This document shows, piece after piece, positions 10,925 to 21,580 of a stretch of DNA of 64,000 nt (position 1 is the first letter of the stretch; each line of letters begins with the position of its first letter). The notes under the pieces were generated by a model, which did not search any database, was not told the origin of the DNA, and worked only from the letters and a program-made list of their open reading frames with translations. The position numbers and the translations under genes are program-made. This stretch comes from Straminergon stramineum (Eukaryota > Streptophyta > Bryopsida > Hypnales > Calliergonaceae), in contig OY987268.1 of NCBI GenBank assembly GCA_963920665.1, positions 10,418,501 through 10,482,500 on the forward strand, given 5' to 3'.

Positions 10925-11119
10925 AGGTAAGAGCACCCAATGGCGTCCCTTTCTAGGCCAGGAATTCATTCTAGAACATAAATGTAGATGGAGTGTACAC
11001 ATCTTATCATTTTACGTCAAAAAAATAAGCTCTCCACTGTCTACTTACAGCCAGAAATGATTATGCTCTGTAAAGTCTAGTGCCATTGAATACAGGGACG
11101 CCATTGGGTGCTCTTACCT
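10925..11119. mobile_element. Tc1/mariner-type miniature element M2
   Basis: A 195-bp relative of M1 with the same ends (AGGTAAGAGCACCCAA and its inverse) and TA on both flanks (10923-10924 and 11120-11121). The internal sequence, including AGGAATTCATTCTAGAAC, is shared with M1, with about 26 bp missing in total. Confidence 0.75.
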
Positions 11120-11315
11120 TAGTGAGCACTAGGCTAAGCACTAGGTAGTAAGTATTCCTACATGAAGAAAACAAACAAACAACAACTTCTTGATCAAACT
11201 CTGAGTTTCAAATTATAAAATAAAATAAAATAAAAAACCATACATGGGTTAACGTCCTGAATATTTTTGTTACTTACTTTAACAGGATACCATATGTGAA
11301 GATCTGATTCGGAGT

Positions 11316-11450
11316 GTGTAAGGGCCAAATCTGAATTTCCACGTCAGATTTTGAGGGTTCATGTCACCTCTCACTATTCACAAGATGACATGTGGCACTT
11401 TTTTAAAACAAGAAATGACTTAATTTATGTTGAATTTGATCTTCATGTAG
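11316..11450 (+). repeat. dispersed repeat, pair with 27186-27345
   Basis: This stretch shares with 27186-27345 an ordered series of blocks, including AAGATGACATGTGG and AAATGACTT, at the same spacing. No inverted ends or target duplication were located, so the repeat type is unknown. Confidence 0.4.
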
Positions 11451-12139
11451 GGTATACTAAACAAATACATGAACATTCAAGTAAATGTCTAGTTGACAAG
11501 TAGAATTTATAACATTAACAACATGAATATTTACTTGTATATGCCATTTGGATTCCATGTTGATTGTCTACATTGAATAGTGAAATAAGGTTGCCCCTCA
11601 TTGATTTCTAGTCATTTTAGACTATGTAAATGTTTATTGTTATTGTACAAGGATGTAGTGGATTTCATCAACCCAAAATTATTTGTATGGCATAAATTGG
11701 TGCACTACTTTAGGACCTAGTTTAGGGAGTTGCATGCACCTCCATGTAGACAAGCAATGGGTCAGGAAGAAATTTCTCTTTAAGTAAAACAACCTTTAAT
11801 TGTCAAGGCAACTTCATTTCACTATTTTATGTGCATGTAATGACAGCTGTAACAAATTAGATTTGCTATTACAATGATTAGATAGTAGACCTCATGACAT
11901 AGTTCTCACTCTTCTCTCTTGTGAATTTTCAAACCTTCCTTGTAATTAGCAACACTTCTATGTTTTGATTATTAAAAAGTCTATAATACCATATACTAGA
12001 AGATAAAATCATTCATTTGCATGAGAAATGAAATTGGTTGGGTGGGGTGTATATATATATAATACTAAAATGGAGCTTGTTGCAATGCAACAAAATCAAA
12101 TTTGTTTTATTACCCCTTAACTGCCTAAGGAACAAAAAA
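11451..12139. other. intergenic, no feature recognised
   Basis: AT-rich sequence with a short (TA)n run at 12050-12062. No gene or repeat boundary is supportable. Confidence 0.4.
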
Positions 12140-12142
12140 ATT

Positions 12143-12333
12143 CACTACAAGAAAAAAAACATGTTTTAAATATAGTCCTAGTACTATAGTCTTGTAAGTG
12201 TTGACCTTTTAGGAGATTTTTAGTCAAATTTTATTGAAACCACATGTATTTTTAGTAAGATTTTACTAAAAATCTTATGAAAAGGTCAACATTTATAGGA
12301 CTATACTTAAAAGCATCTCTTTCTCTTGTAGTG
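12143..12333. mobile_element. CACTA-type miniature element C1
   Basis: A 191-bp element starts CACTACAAGA and ends TCTTGTAGTG. It is flanked by the 3-bp direct repeat ATT (12140-12142 and 12334-12336). CACTA termini with a 3-bp target duplication define the CACTA/EnSpm superfamily. Subterminal inverted blocks (AGTCCTA/TAGGACT and TTGACCTTTT/AAAAGGTCAA) give it a hairpin-like structure. It has no coding sequence. Confidence 0.8.
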
Positions 12334-12336
12334 ATT

Positions 12337-13512
12337 GCTTCTAGATGATTTTGAATGACTTGTAGAGGATGTAAAAATGCAAATTTTCATCCAATATTTT
12401 TTGAGAGAATTATATGAGTGTGCTTTTAGTACATGGGGGTGATAATTTCCTCATTGAGGTATTCTTGACTTTTCTACAAGAGAAGATGTTAAAAAATCGG
12501 ATCACAAAAGATGTTTTTTTAGTGTAACTATATTGGCAATTCCTAACTTGTTGCTCTTGATATGAATTTTAGGCATGAAAATGATCTTTTATGAATTTGA
12601 TTTCAACTAATGGATTGAAGCTTATTTTTCCTAGTTTTCACTCCATCTTGAAAATTTGAAAAATTCATAACAATCAACATTTAGTGCAATATGAACTTTG
12701 AGCCTATAACCACAATTTGTTTGTTTTTATTTATTTTTGAATGACATGGAACTTTGGTTCACACGATGATAATCAACACTGTAAAATATTTACAAGTCAA
12801 AATTTTCAGATTTTTAAAGAATATTTTTAGTTGATATGAATTTTCTGCATTTTCTCTTTAAAAAATTCGCAAGAATTTCAAATTTTCATGATTTTTTTTG
12901 AAAATATTAGGATATCTAGAGAACCTGTGATTGCATCTTTCAAAAAATTCAAAAATTCAAAATTATATTCAAATATATGAAAAAATAGAGTATACAAAGC
13001 TATAAGATCTTATGGATGACTCCACTATTAATTGTAGAAACAAAAAATACACCCATTGGTCCAATAATCAAAGTATTTTGATGACTATCTTGGTCAAGGG
13101 AGGCGTGTCCTTTTAGTGTTAAATCATGAGGTTTCATTGAGTATATGATTTAATGTAGTTAGTCTTCATAAAAAAATGAATTAAAAACTCTGGGAATGAA
13201 ATTGTGACACAAATAGCATTTAATATAAAAATACGAGTTTTTTTTATATTAAACACTCTATGAGCTTGATTTATCTATGACTACCATTATTGGGAAGACT
13301 TTAGTAAGTAGTCACAAAACATAAAAATATCAAACAACAAATTTGTAATTCATAGTGAGATTGAAGGGGCTTAAGCCTCTTCTATTGCATAATTTATCCC
13401 TTAAAGCCCTAGAGTATGTTTTTAATTTGGCAACATAGAGTTATTGGTCATCCATTTACAAATGGAATTATCATTTTTTTCTTTTCAATTTTCACACAAC
13501 ATTTTGTCAAAG
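12337..13512. other. intergenic repeat-rich DNA, no gene
   Basis: Very AT-rich. From about 13390 onward the sequence resembles the TTAA-flanked family (CCCTTAAAGCCCTAGAG near 13394, then GGCAACATAG). It continues past the retroposed insertion at 13524-14024 into the block near 14041-14110 that matches copy T2. This suggests a degraded family member split by that insertion. Confidence 0.35.
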
Positions 13513-13523
13513 AATTACTTCAA

Positions 13524-14024
13524 ATGGAAAGTTGTTGGCCCAACATGACTTGGTAGCAATGCCTCCTAGGCTCTCACCTCCAAAAGAAACTTTGAGCAAG
13601 GGTGACAATTTGGTCTCTACTTTGGGGCTTTGTGGTTTGGCTATGTTGACTTGGGAGGAATGCATGGGTATTCATCAAAAAGCTTGGTTCTAAAACAAAT
13701 TGGAGCATCTTATTTAGGAAGCTATTTAGGACCATGGCATTGGACCTTTGTCCTCTACAACAAATATCCAACCAAGTCGCACAAGTTCCTACTCAAATTT
13801 GACAATAGTTGGGCTTTGTGTCCTATTCTTTGGTTATTGTCATGGCAAGGTCATTACAAGGCACTTGAGGATACCTATTTGTGGTTTATTTGTGTAAATT
13901 AGTATTTAATTTCAATTCTTGGGTGTTGTTCTCTACATTCTTTCTCCAAGGGCTTGTCCTTGGCTTCCATTTTTTTTTTGTATTCAATTTTGGAATAAAC
14001 TTCGGGTTTAAAAAATAAAAAAAT
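13524..14024 (+). mobile_element. retroposed insertion with A-rich tail
   Basis: A 501-bp insertion is flanked by the 11-bp direct repeat AATTACTTCAA (13513-13523 and 14025-14035) and ends in a TAAAAAATAAAAAAAT-type tail. The host sequence on either side is a TTAA-family element. A 90-codon frame at 13630-13902 occupies the middle, but I cannot assign it to any protein. The insertion may be a truncated LINE, a SINE-like element or a processed transcript; tail and duplication support retroposition in any case. Confidence 0.6.
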
Positions 14025-14035
14025 AATTACTTCAA

Positions 14036-16050
14036 GGTGTAACAATTTTCATAACATTTAACTACATGGTTAAAAAGTTATTGTATGATATTTAGTTTCT
14101 TTGGAAGCCTAGGCAACTTGGACAAATTAGAAAAAAAAAACTTTTTTTCAAAAAATAAAAATTTGAACTTGATTTTCAATATTCATATATACTTGGAAAG
14201 CTTTCAATCATTCTATTATGATTAACAAGATGAAAGTTGTGAGGAATTTTTGTTTGTAGGCACTTAAAGAATCTCTCCGTCAAAACAAACATTGAAATTT
14301 TGTTTTGAACTTAGTTTTCAATATTTTTGGAAAGAAATAAAAAAAACATAGGATGTAGATTGTTTTTTACAACATCACAGCTGTTGGGATTGAAAATTTT
14401 CAATTCTATAACTAAATTCTTTATAATTTAGCATTCTTAATCATACTTCACCTCTTTCTCTGTACTATTTTTTCCAAGCATAAACATGAATTTTCCCTCT
14501 AGAATTTTTTATATGTATTTCCAACTCATTTCTTGAACATATTACACAGAGATGCAAGTTGTAGGATGTACACATTTTTGGGGTGAAAACTTTGAAAGAT
14601 GGAAATTGACCATTTTGGAAGAGTTGAAATCAATTGCATTTTGAAATCCAAGCATCACGATCTTGCAGTTGGTAAAGCCATTTCTTACTTTGAAATTTAA
14701 AGAGGGTGTACTCTAACAACCAAAGGATCCTCCATTTGGATTTGTTAGTGAATAAACATAGATGAAGTTTTTAGCGTTGCTTTGGATACAAGTATTATTG
14801 AAGCATTTTGGTGCCTAGAAACCACCACCAACCTACAGGGGTTTAAGTTACATTGCCAGATGGCAACCGAGCATTGGCTACTTTGTTGCAGTTCTGCAAC
14901 TTGTTAGTCTGGGATGGTGCCAGCCTGGTTAGGCTTAACCATGAATCAACCTCCATCCTATGCTTGTGTCTGAAGCTTACATTCTGATTTGAGAAGCATC
15001 TGATTAGCCCTCAGCATGCTCCGATGTTGATCAAATTGCACTCTTCAGTTGCATCAATCTCCTGACTCAAATATTTCCATCAGGAAGGAGAATGACAAAT
15101 ACGTACAACTTTATTGAAGCACCGTTTTAATTTCAAAGTTGGAACTCATACATGTTTTAAAAAAAAAGAAAATAAATATAAAGTAACAACCCTTCATATT
15201 GTCCCAAGTAAGGGATTGAGCATGGTTTCTACTATTGAATTGTAGTTTTTTTGGTTGGATTTTTTTGGTAGTAAGAAAAGAAATTCAAGTAATTGAAAGT
15301 AATTCTATGAGCATTCAAATTCTTATATACTATTATATACATTAAAAGTGCATTATTTATCATTGCTTTTGTCTATCAACAAACATTTTTTTCTCATTTC
15401 ACATTTTTTTAGAGGGACAGTTTTTGCACAATTGGGAGAACTACCCCCTGCCAAGACAGGCATCAAGACTCTCATGGGTATAAAATGTAAAAATTTGCCT
15501 TCTATTTTTGTGATGGTTTGTGATATTTTGATTATCATAATCTCTCCTCACTAACTACTTTTGGGGCCTCTCCATTCCTAATATGAATTCAAATTGAATC
15601 ATGGGTGACTATAAATCATGGGTTCATTCGGGTCGTATTTCCCGAAGTGTGAAAAGGGGGGTAACTTGGTGGGGGTTCAGTTTCTGGTTCTCTGCTCTGT
15701 CCTTTTTATGCAACCCTTTTCCCTTTGTGTTTTTTTGTAAGATCCACCCAAATGCTTTGAGAACATCTGACACTATGATGATCAAAATTTGAACTCCAAT
15801 TTTGTACTTGGAGTCTGACTCAACAGGATGCTAAGTAAGTTGGCTTCTCTGCCCTCTGGACTCTCATGAGTAACTTAAGAAGTCTATCCAATTGATAGAT
15901 CCCACACAGCAGTATCAGTAAGTACAAATTGATCAATTTCGATTCGCTTCCTCTCTCTCACTCTCACGTACAATCCTCTCATGTTCAAAAATCCACTAGC
16001 AGGTACGAAGCTTAAGCTGAACTAGGCTTGGCGACAACTCATACTAAGAA
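14036..16050. other. intergenic, mostly decayed repeat
   Basis: 14041-14500 belongs to the TTAA-family interior (match to T2 near 3650-3910). The remainder is AT-rich without a clear gene. One exon-like segment at about 15412-15476 is described under findings. Confidence 0.35.
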
Positions 16051-16512
16051 GAGCATCTCCATCAGAACGCATGCCATAACTACTGCCCCCATTAAATGGT
16101 TTGGCGTGTCCAGACAGGCCTCTTCACGAGTCCCACCAATGGACCAGCTTCAGGGTTTTTTCACGAGTTGGCCTCTCCCAAAATTTGCTTATCACAATGT
16201 ACTCTAAAAGGCCCTCTCATATATGTTTGTCATGAGCCTCATTTAAATAAGAGCATGGGTTTTGATGTTAGTTGTGCAAGAGACCAACCTCAACCCCCAA
16301 CCAACCAATCGAAATGCTGCAAACATGAACGTTCCGGTCTGGTTGTGACCTAATTTTGCATTGGAATTTGAAAACATTGCATTGCGAATTCACAATATTG
16401 TAGTCTCTTGGTGAGGGCCCAGTAATAAGGTGGGGCCTTCCTCTCTCTCCCCCAGACACATGACATTCATAGTTTAACATGTTCATTTTGACACGGACTG
16501 GTGGAGATGGTC
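16051..16512. mobile_element. PIF/Harbinger-like miniature element G1
   Basis: Inverted ends GAGCATCTCCATCAG (left) and CTGGTGGAGATGGTC (right) bound a 462-bp segment. GAGCATCTCC termini recur in element G2 at 51005-51500, which has a clear TTA duplication. Here the flanking duplication is not evident. No coding sequence is supportable inside. Confidence 0.5.
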
Positions 16513-18480
16513 TAACTTAATGGGATTTTTTCTTTATCTTTATCTTTATCTTTTTCTAGAGTTCGCATTCCACCGTTGATCAATGGACTTCACAAGTCAT
16601 GGATTTCGTGAGTCCCAGACTCCAGATATGAAAGCCAGACCTTGCTTGGGGACAACATACTAAAGCTTAATATAATGCTCCAAATAACTTACTCAATGCA
16701 ATATCATGAGCAGGTTGTTAATGATGAAAAAAAGCATTTGATGGTGACATAAGAGAGACCCATCTTACGGAGTGAGGGAGCGCGAGAAATCAGTCATTAT
16801 GCAATAAGGCGAGGTAAAATACATGTGAAACTTAATGTTACTGAAAAAGTCAGCCCAGGGGTATCCTCCAGAAATCTCACCTCTTGCTTTCCTCCTGCAT
16901 TCTATGATGATGAAATAGTAAGTTAGTAGTAAAATTACTAGTAAGTTAGGGGTCACTCATCCCTTCCCTTACACTCACCCAATTCAAATATCTGTTACCC
17001 CAGGTAGCTGGGTTCAGTTCAGGTTGTCCCAGGCGGCCACTAACTTAAGTTCAGTTAAGGTAACTTAAGGTTAAAAAGTAGATCTTTGCAGTGTGAGTGC
17101 GCTCTGAACTCGACCTGGTCAGGGCAACTGAAGTTAATGCTTGGGCAGGCCAGATAAATCCAATCATCCATATACCGTCAAATTTTCACTCATGAGTGGG
17201 AAAGTAGTAAGTAGTAAGTATGTTTCAGTTGTTCTGTTCCAGTACTTGAACCCCAAAAAAGTTTGTCGCCCCGGCTGTTCACAACCAATACGGACCACTG
17301 AACTGAAGAATTTTAATGTGCAGAAGAAGTCATACGGACAATAGAATTGAGCAGTAGTTGGGCGATTGGACAAAAGAATTGGGCAGGAATGTCATGGGTA
17401 CGTGCATGGAAATCTTAATGGTGCATTGGAATGTGATCTAGGGCAACCACACGAAATTTTGGTTTGGAGAATTTAAAAGGTCTAGCGTATATGGCTAATA
17501 GTTGTGCTTGGAAGTTTCAACCAGACATTGGTATTTAACCCCTAGAGGACCAAGGAGACCACACTTAGAATTTTTTGCAAATTCGGGTAGATGTTTCTCA
17601 TGTCAATATTTAAGATAAAATTGTGAAAAAAGGATGTAGGTATGCATACTAAGAAGTTGGTGTTCCCCACCATCACCACTACACACAAAATCCCCCCCCT
17701 CCCCCCCCCTTCCTTTTGAGATATGCATTTGAAGTGTACACATGGGTAGGAGAGAACAATGACTACATATCTTGGTATTAAAAAAGTTACAAAATCTTGT
17801 AAGAAGTGACATCATTCATCACTCTATGAAAAATGGTGCTTAAATGTCGCCAATATTTTAGATCATATTTTAGATTGTAATGAAAATAGTTCTAAAAGTT
17901 TAGGAATCACAACTATTAGTTATAAATTTAACTAAATAAAGCTAGTCACTTCCATCCTTAAAATTTGTACATTTTATTTTCTTTAGCTTTCATGGCCGCA
18001 AATCCTTGAAAATGTTGGAATTAGGCCCCTTTAGTTATATACATGTACGGAACAAATTTCTAGGCATTGCTAATCAAGGGTTTCAAATCTTTGACAAAAG
18101 GACTTGATGCTCCTCAAAAAGAACTCCTTCAACTAAAACGACCTCAAAGCATCCAAGCAATGTCCCTCAAAGCGTTTGATACTCTCACCAAACTTGGATG
18201 ATGAATGTTCCTTACCTTTCAAAATATTATCACAAAATTCAATCCTAGAGTGTTGAAGCAATGGTCCTTGGAATCACTTTATGGCATCCTAAGTTTATTG
18301 AGCTTTATCCTATATTCCACTTGGTGATTGGTCAATTGACTATTATAGGGGTTCATTTGGTGAGTAAGAGTGGGGGACAAATTTTTCTATGGTTCTTCAA
18401 AAATAGATGTAAACTATTAGCGCCTCAGATTTACCGCCCATGGGTACAGATGCTCTCAATATACTGTGACTGATTTATTT
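16513..18480. other. intergenic, upstream of XRI1-like gene
   Basis: No gene is supportable. A TTATC-type microsatellite lies at 16531-16553 and C-runs lie at 17692-17709. A TTAA-family terminus (TTAACCCCTAGAGGACC) lies near 17535-17551 with no recognised partner end. The last part (18000-18480) is presumably distal promoter for the following gene, but no TATA box could be placed. Confidence 0.35.
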
Positions 18481-21400
18481 AGATATTATCATCCACGACT
18501 ATCAGGACGGACTCCAGTCCGTCAGGTCGAGTGAAGTTTCATCCATCCAATGCGATTAGAAAAAACTACACGGAGTTCCGGGCCCGTCTTCCGCACAGGC
18601 AAGTTCTGTGTAATAAGTTCATGTTTCAATTTGCGAGGATCTGTCTGCGCTCGCTCCTCTCGAGCTCTCGGCAGACCCTCGGACACTTGCTGCTATCTTC
18701 CCGGCTCCCCATTCTCCTCCCCCAAGCCCCTCCTCATCCCCTGTCACACTTTGTCTCCCGCCTTACCCCGTCAATTTGAGCTCTTGCTCGTCTTTTTTGG
18801 TCTCCATTTGGCTCCCCTATACCCCGATCTTGTGTGCCTGCTTGCTCTCTGCTCTCGATTTCTCGTGCGGGAGGTTTAAGACGACTCGCGGACGAATTGG
18901 AGTGCACAAGATTTCTGGAGCTGGAACGGTTTTGATTTACCGAATTTCGGCCGTTTTTCTCTGTTCCATGCAGGTCCGGTTTCTTCTTCAACTTTTCGGT
19001 GCGTTGTGAGTTTTGAGGACGATGGCGGTGTGTGTTACAGATGAAGGATCCAGTTCTATTATTTCGGGGTTTGGAATTTTATAGTGCGGGAGAGATTTAG
19101 ACATTTAATTACGCTTCGGGTCTTCTTGTTAACAGTGAATGGCGGCGATTTTCGCCTCGGAAGCTTAGAAAGTCGGACGAATTGTAGAGTGCGAAGGTTG
19201 TCTGGAGCTGAACCTGTTGCGCTTTTCCAAACGTCGGTCGTTTCTCAGTTCATTGCAGATCCTGTTTCTTCTTCAGATTCTTGGTGCATTGTGAGGTTTG
19301 AGGACATTGAGGTGCTGGTGGTAGGCTTTATAGATGGATGATCCTGTTATGTTCATCGGTGGTTTTGGACTTTCATAATTCGGGTGACGTTGTAGATAGT
19401 CTAGGCATTTTTATTATGTTTCGGGGCCTTCTTGTTAGAAGTGTATCGGGGATTGGCGTCGATTTCGCGTGAGAAGCTTGTAAAGTGCGCTAGGAAGTGT
19501 TTGGGCTTTCTCGACGCGGCTCATTCTTGTCAATGCATTGCACTCGCATTTTCGAAGCTGAACCGGTTGCGATTACCCAAAGCTATAGTCGATTTTCTGT
19601 TCTGTGCAGGTCCGGTTTCTTCTTTAAATTTTTGTGCATGTGAGTTTGAGGACGTTAGAGGTGCTGGTTGCTGCTGTAATATTTGGATGATCCAGTTATT
19701 CTCTTGGATTTCACAATGCAGGAGACATTTCGGACATTTTAGTATGCTCCGGGTCTTCTTGTTACAGGGATTGGCTGTAATTTTCGCCTAGGAAGCTTGT
19801 ACAGGGCGTTAGGAAGTGTATAGGCTTTCTCGACGCGGCACATTCTTGTTACTGGAACTTTAGTTTGTGTTATTGGAGTGCTTCTTCGTGCGTAACTGGG
19901 TCGTTATTCGGCTCCGGGTCTTTTTACGTGATTTCGACAGTTATGATTGTTGCAAGATAGCTTTGCAGATTGCTCTATAAGAACGTTTCAACTCTTGAAT
20001 TTGACAAAGTTTCGTTTTATGTCTCAGAAACTGTCTGCCTGCAGGGAGGAGCACGGTCAGGTGTACATTATAGGACTTGCATTTTCGTCTGGTGAGCAGA
20101 CTCGAAGTTGAGCTCAAACTTGGGAGTGCGAGTCTTGAACCACCTCCTGAAAGTAAGAACTTCACTCTACAGTAAAACCATTCTCTCCTGGATATTTGCT
20201 CATTGCTTTTTTGGTGACCCATCTCTGTCATTGCGTTTCTTGGACTGCCGCTGCGTTAAGAGTCTAGCTGGCAGTTTCTTCGCTCTTGATAAGTTTTTTG
20301 TAATAGCTATCTATTTGATGCGTAGATGTAGCGATGAGCCCCATAAGTTTCTGTGCAATGGCTTTGGTCGCCTGAATTGTTTGGGCATTATTGTTTACTC
20401 GTCAACGCGAGAAGTCTCATCCTTATTGAAGTTGCATCGTCTTCATTAAATTTTCGTGCGTGACATATTTCATTCTGGTCATTAATCTCTTCCGCTCGAT
20501 GAAATTGCTCCTGTATAGCAATGTCTGAAGTCTGGGTGTGGAGACTTGCTTATTTTCAAAAATGCTAGGAGACATTGCATTGCTCATCATGTTATGCCAA
20601 TGACTGGTAGATCCCTTGCATCTTCTGTATTTAAGAGATGATGAAGCAAACGACTCTCTAAATTTCTGGATTACATATTTCTCTCGCCTGAAATAAGTAG
20701 AACCAGGAAGACATAAACCAGTTCCCTTCTTTCGGAAACACCTGGAAATTGTTGCATAATATTACTTCTTCAGTTTAGCGCCTAGATCACTTGTGAGTTG
20801 TGTCACGTAGAGAAATGTCGAATAAATGATTGAGTGTCACCTGGTATTTAGGGATGCTCCTTCTCTAACACGCAATTTCTTAGACGTGACGCGTCCAATT
20901 CCCTTATGTCTTAGTGCTTCGGGCAATCCTTCCCTGCCCGGAATTCGATGTTTTGAGCTAGGGTCGCTTACCAGTCATTGGCAATGCGACCTTCGTTTAG
21001 GGTGGACTACTTATTGAGATCAACTGTTCAAAGGTTATAGCTTCTCAGGTTCTACAGCCTTACTGATGAAGTCCTGTCGAGCTGAAAATACTTGAACCCG
21101 GTAGCGGCAGCTGCGTCTCTAGAACTAGTGTGTAACTGTTTTAGTTGTTTTTTGGCTACACACTGGATTTCGACATTTCGGCGTCTAAAGTAGTGAGTGA
21201 GTTCTTATGCCAAATTTTAGTGTTTCCGACGGTCAGTTCAATGGAGTGGACTCGCGAAGACAAGGCTGGAATCTTTTGTATTCTTTACGACAGTACCAAT
21301 ATTTGTTTGTTTGGGGTTTTGTCTGACTATATCCTACGAGTCAGGTGGCTTTGAAGTTTTATGTCAAGTGCCTGAACATTGTGTGAGGTGCTTATGCAGA

Positions 21401-21580
21401 TGATGCCGTAATAAGATTGGAAGTCAAAACTTTTTTTTAATGAAACGGGTCAACGTGGACGCATTGCGGCAAACATAAAGGTTGATGCTAAAGAGTCTCG
21501 ACGCCGGTATCAGTGCATTCATCCGGACAGAGATGAGCCTTAGCGACGTTGCCTTGCAATTTGCTCCGAGAGCTCAATCA
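18480..21580 (+). promoter_or_regulatory. GC-richer leader and promoter region of XRI1-like gene
   Basis: Base composition changes sharply at about 18500 from AT-rich spacer to balanced, pyrimidine-rich DNA (CT-rich near 18630-18770), as is usual for a plant 5' leader. The segment runs 3 kb to the first coding exon and holds no long frame typical of a gene. It contains several T-rich/CAG acceptor-like sites, so it probably includes leader exons and introns. A perfect 8-bp inverted repeat (GACGGACT/AGTCCGTC, 18506-18523) lies near its start. The transcription start and leader splicing cannot be determined from sequence alone. Confidence 0.5.
18860..19850 (+). repeat. three-copy ~300-bp tandem repeat in the leader
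   Basis: The block GCAG-GTCC-GGTTTCTTCTT recurs at 18970, 19255 (two changes) and 19606. A CTTCTTGTTA block recurs near 19120, 19428 and 19753, giving a period of roughly 285-350 bp. Other blocks repeat in the same order: GACGAATTG near 18890 and 19178, TTTGAGGAC near 19013, 19298 and 19645, and GGCTTTCTCGACGCGGC at about 19503 and 19829. Copies are diverged by substitutions and indels, so the duplication is old. Each copy carries an acceptor-like T-rich/GCAG site. Confidence 0.65.

Noticed and set aside
18506..18523. Perfect 8-bp inverted repeat as an operator-like site
   Set aside because: A single 8-bp palindrome at a presumed plant promoter is not enough to claim a regulatory site.
18531..20449. 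Several frames of 80-119 codons in the leader of the XRI1-like gene
   Set aside because: They overlap in different frames, contain the repeated leader blocks, and have Arg/Ser/Leu/Phe-rich composition typical of non-coding, CT-rich DNA. They could act as upstream frames but are not genes.
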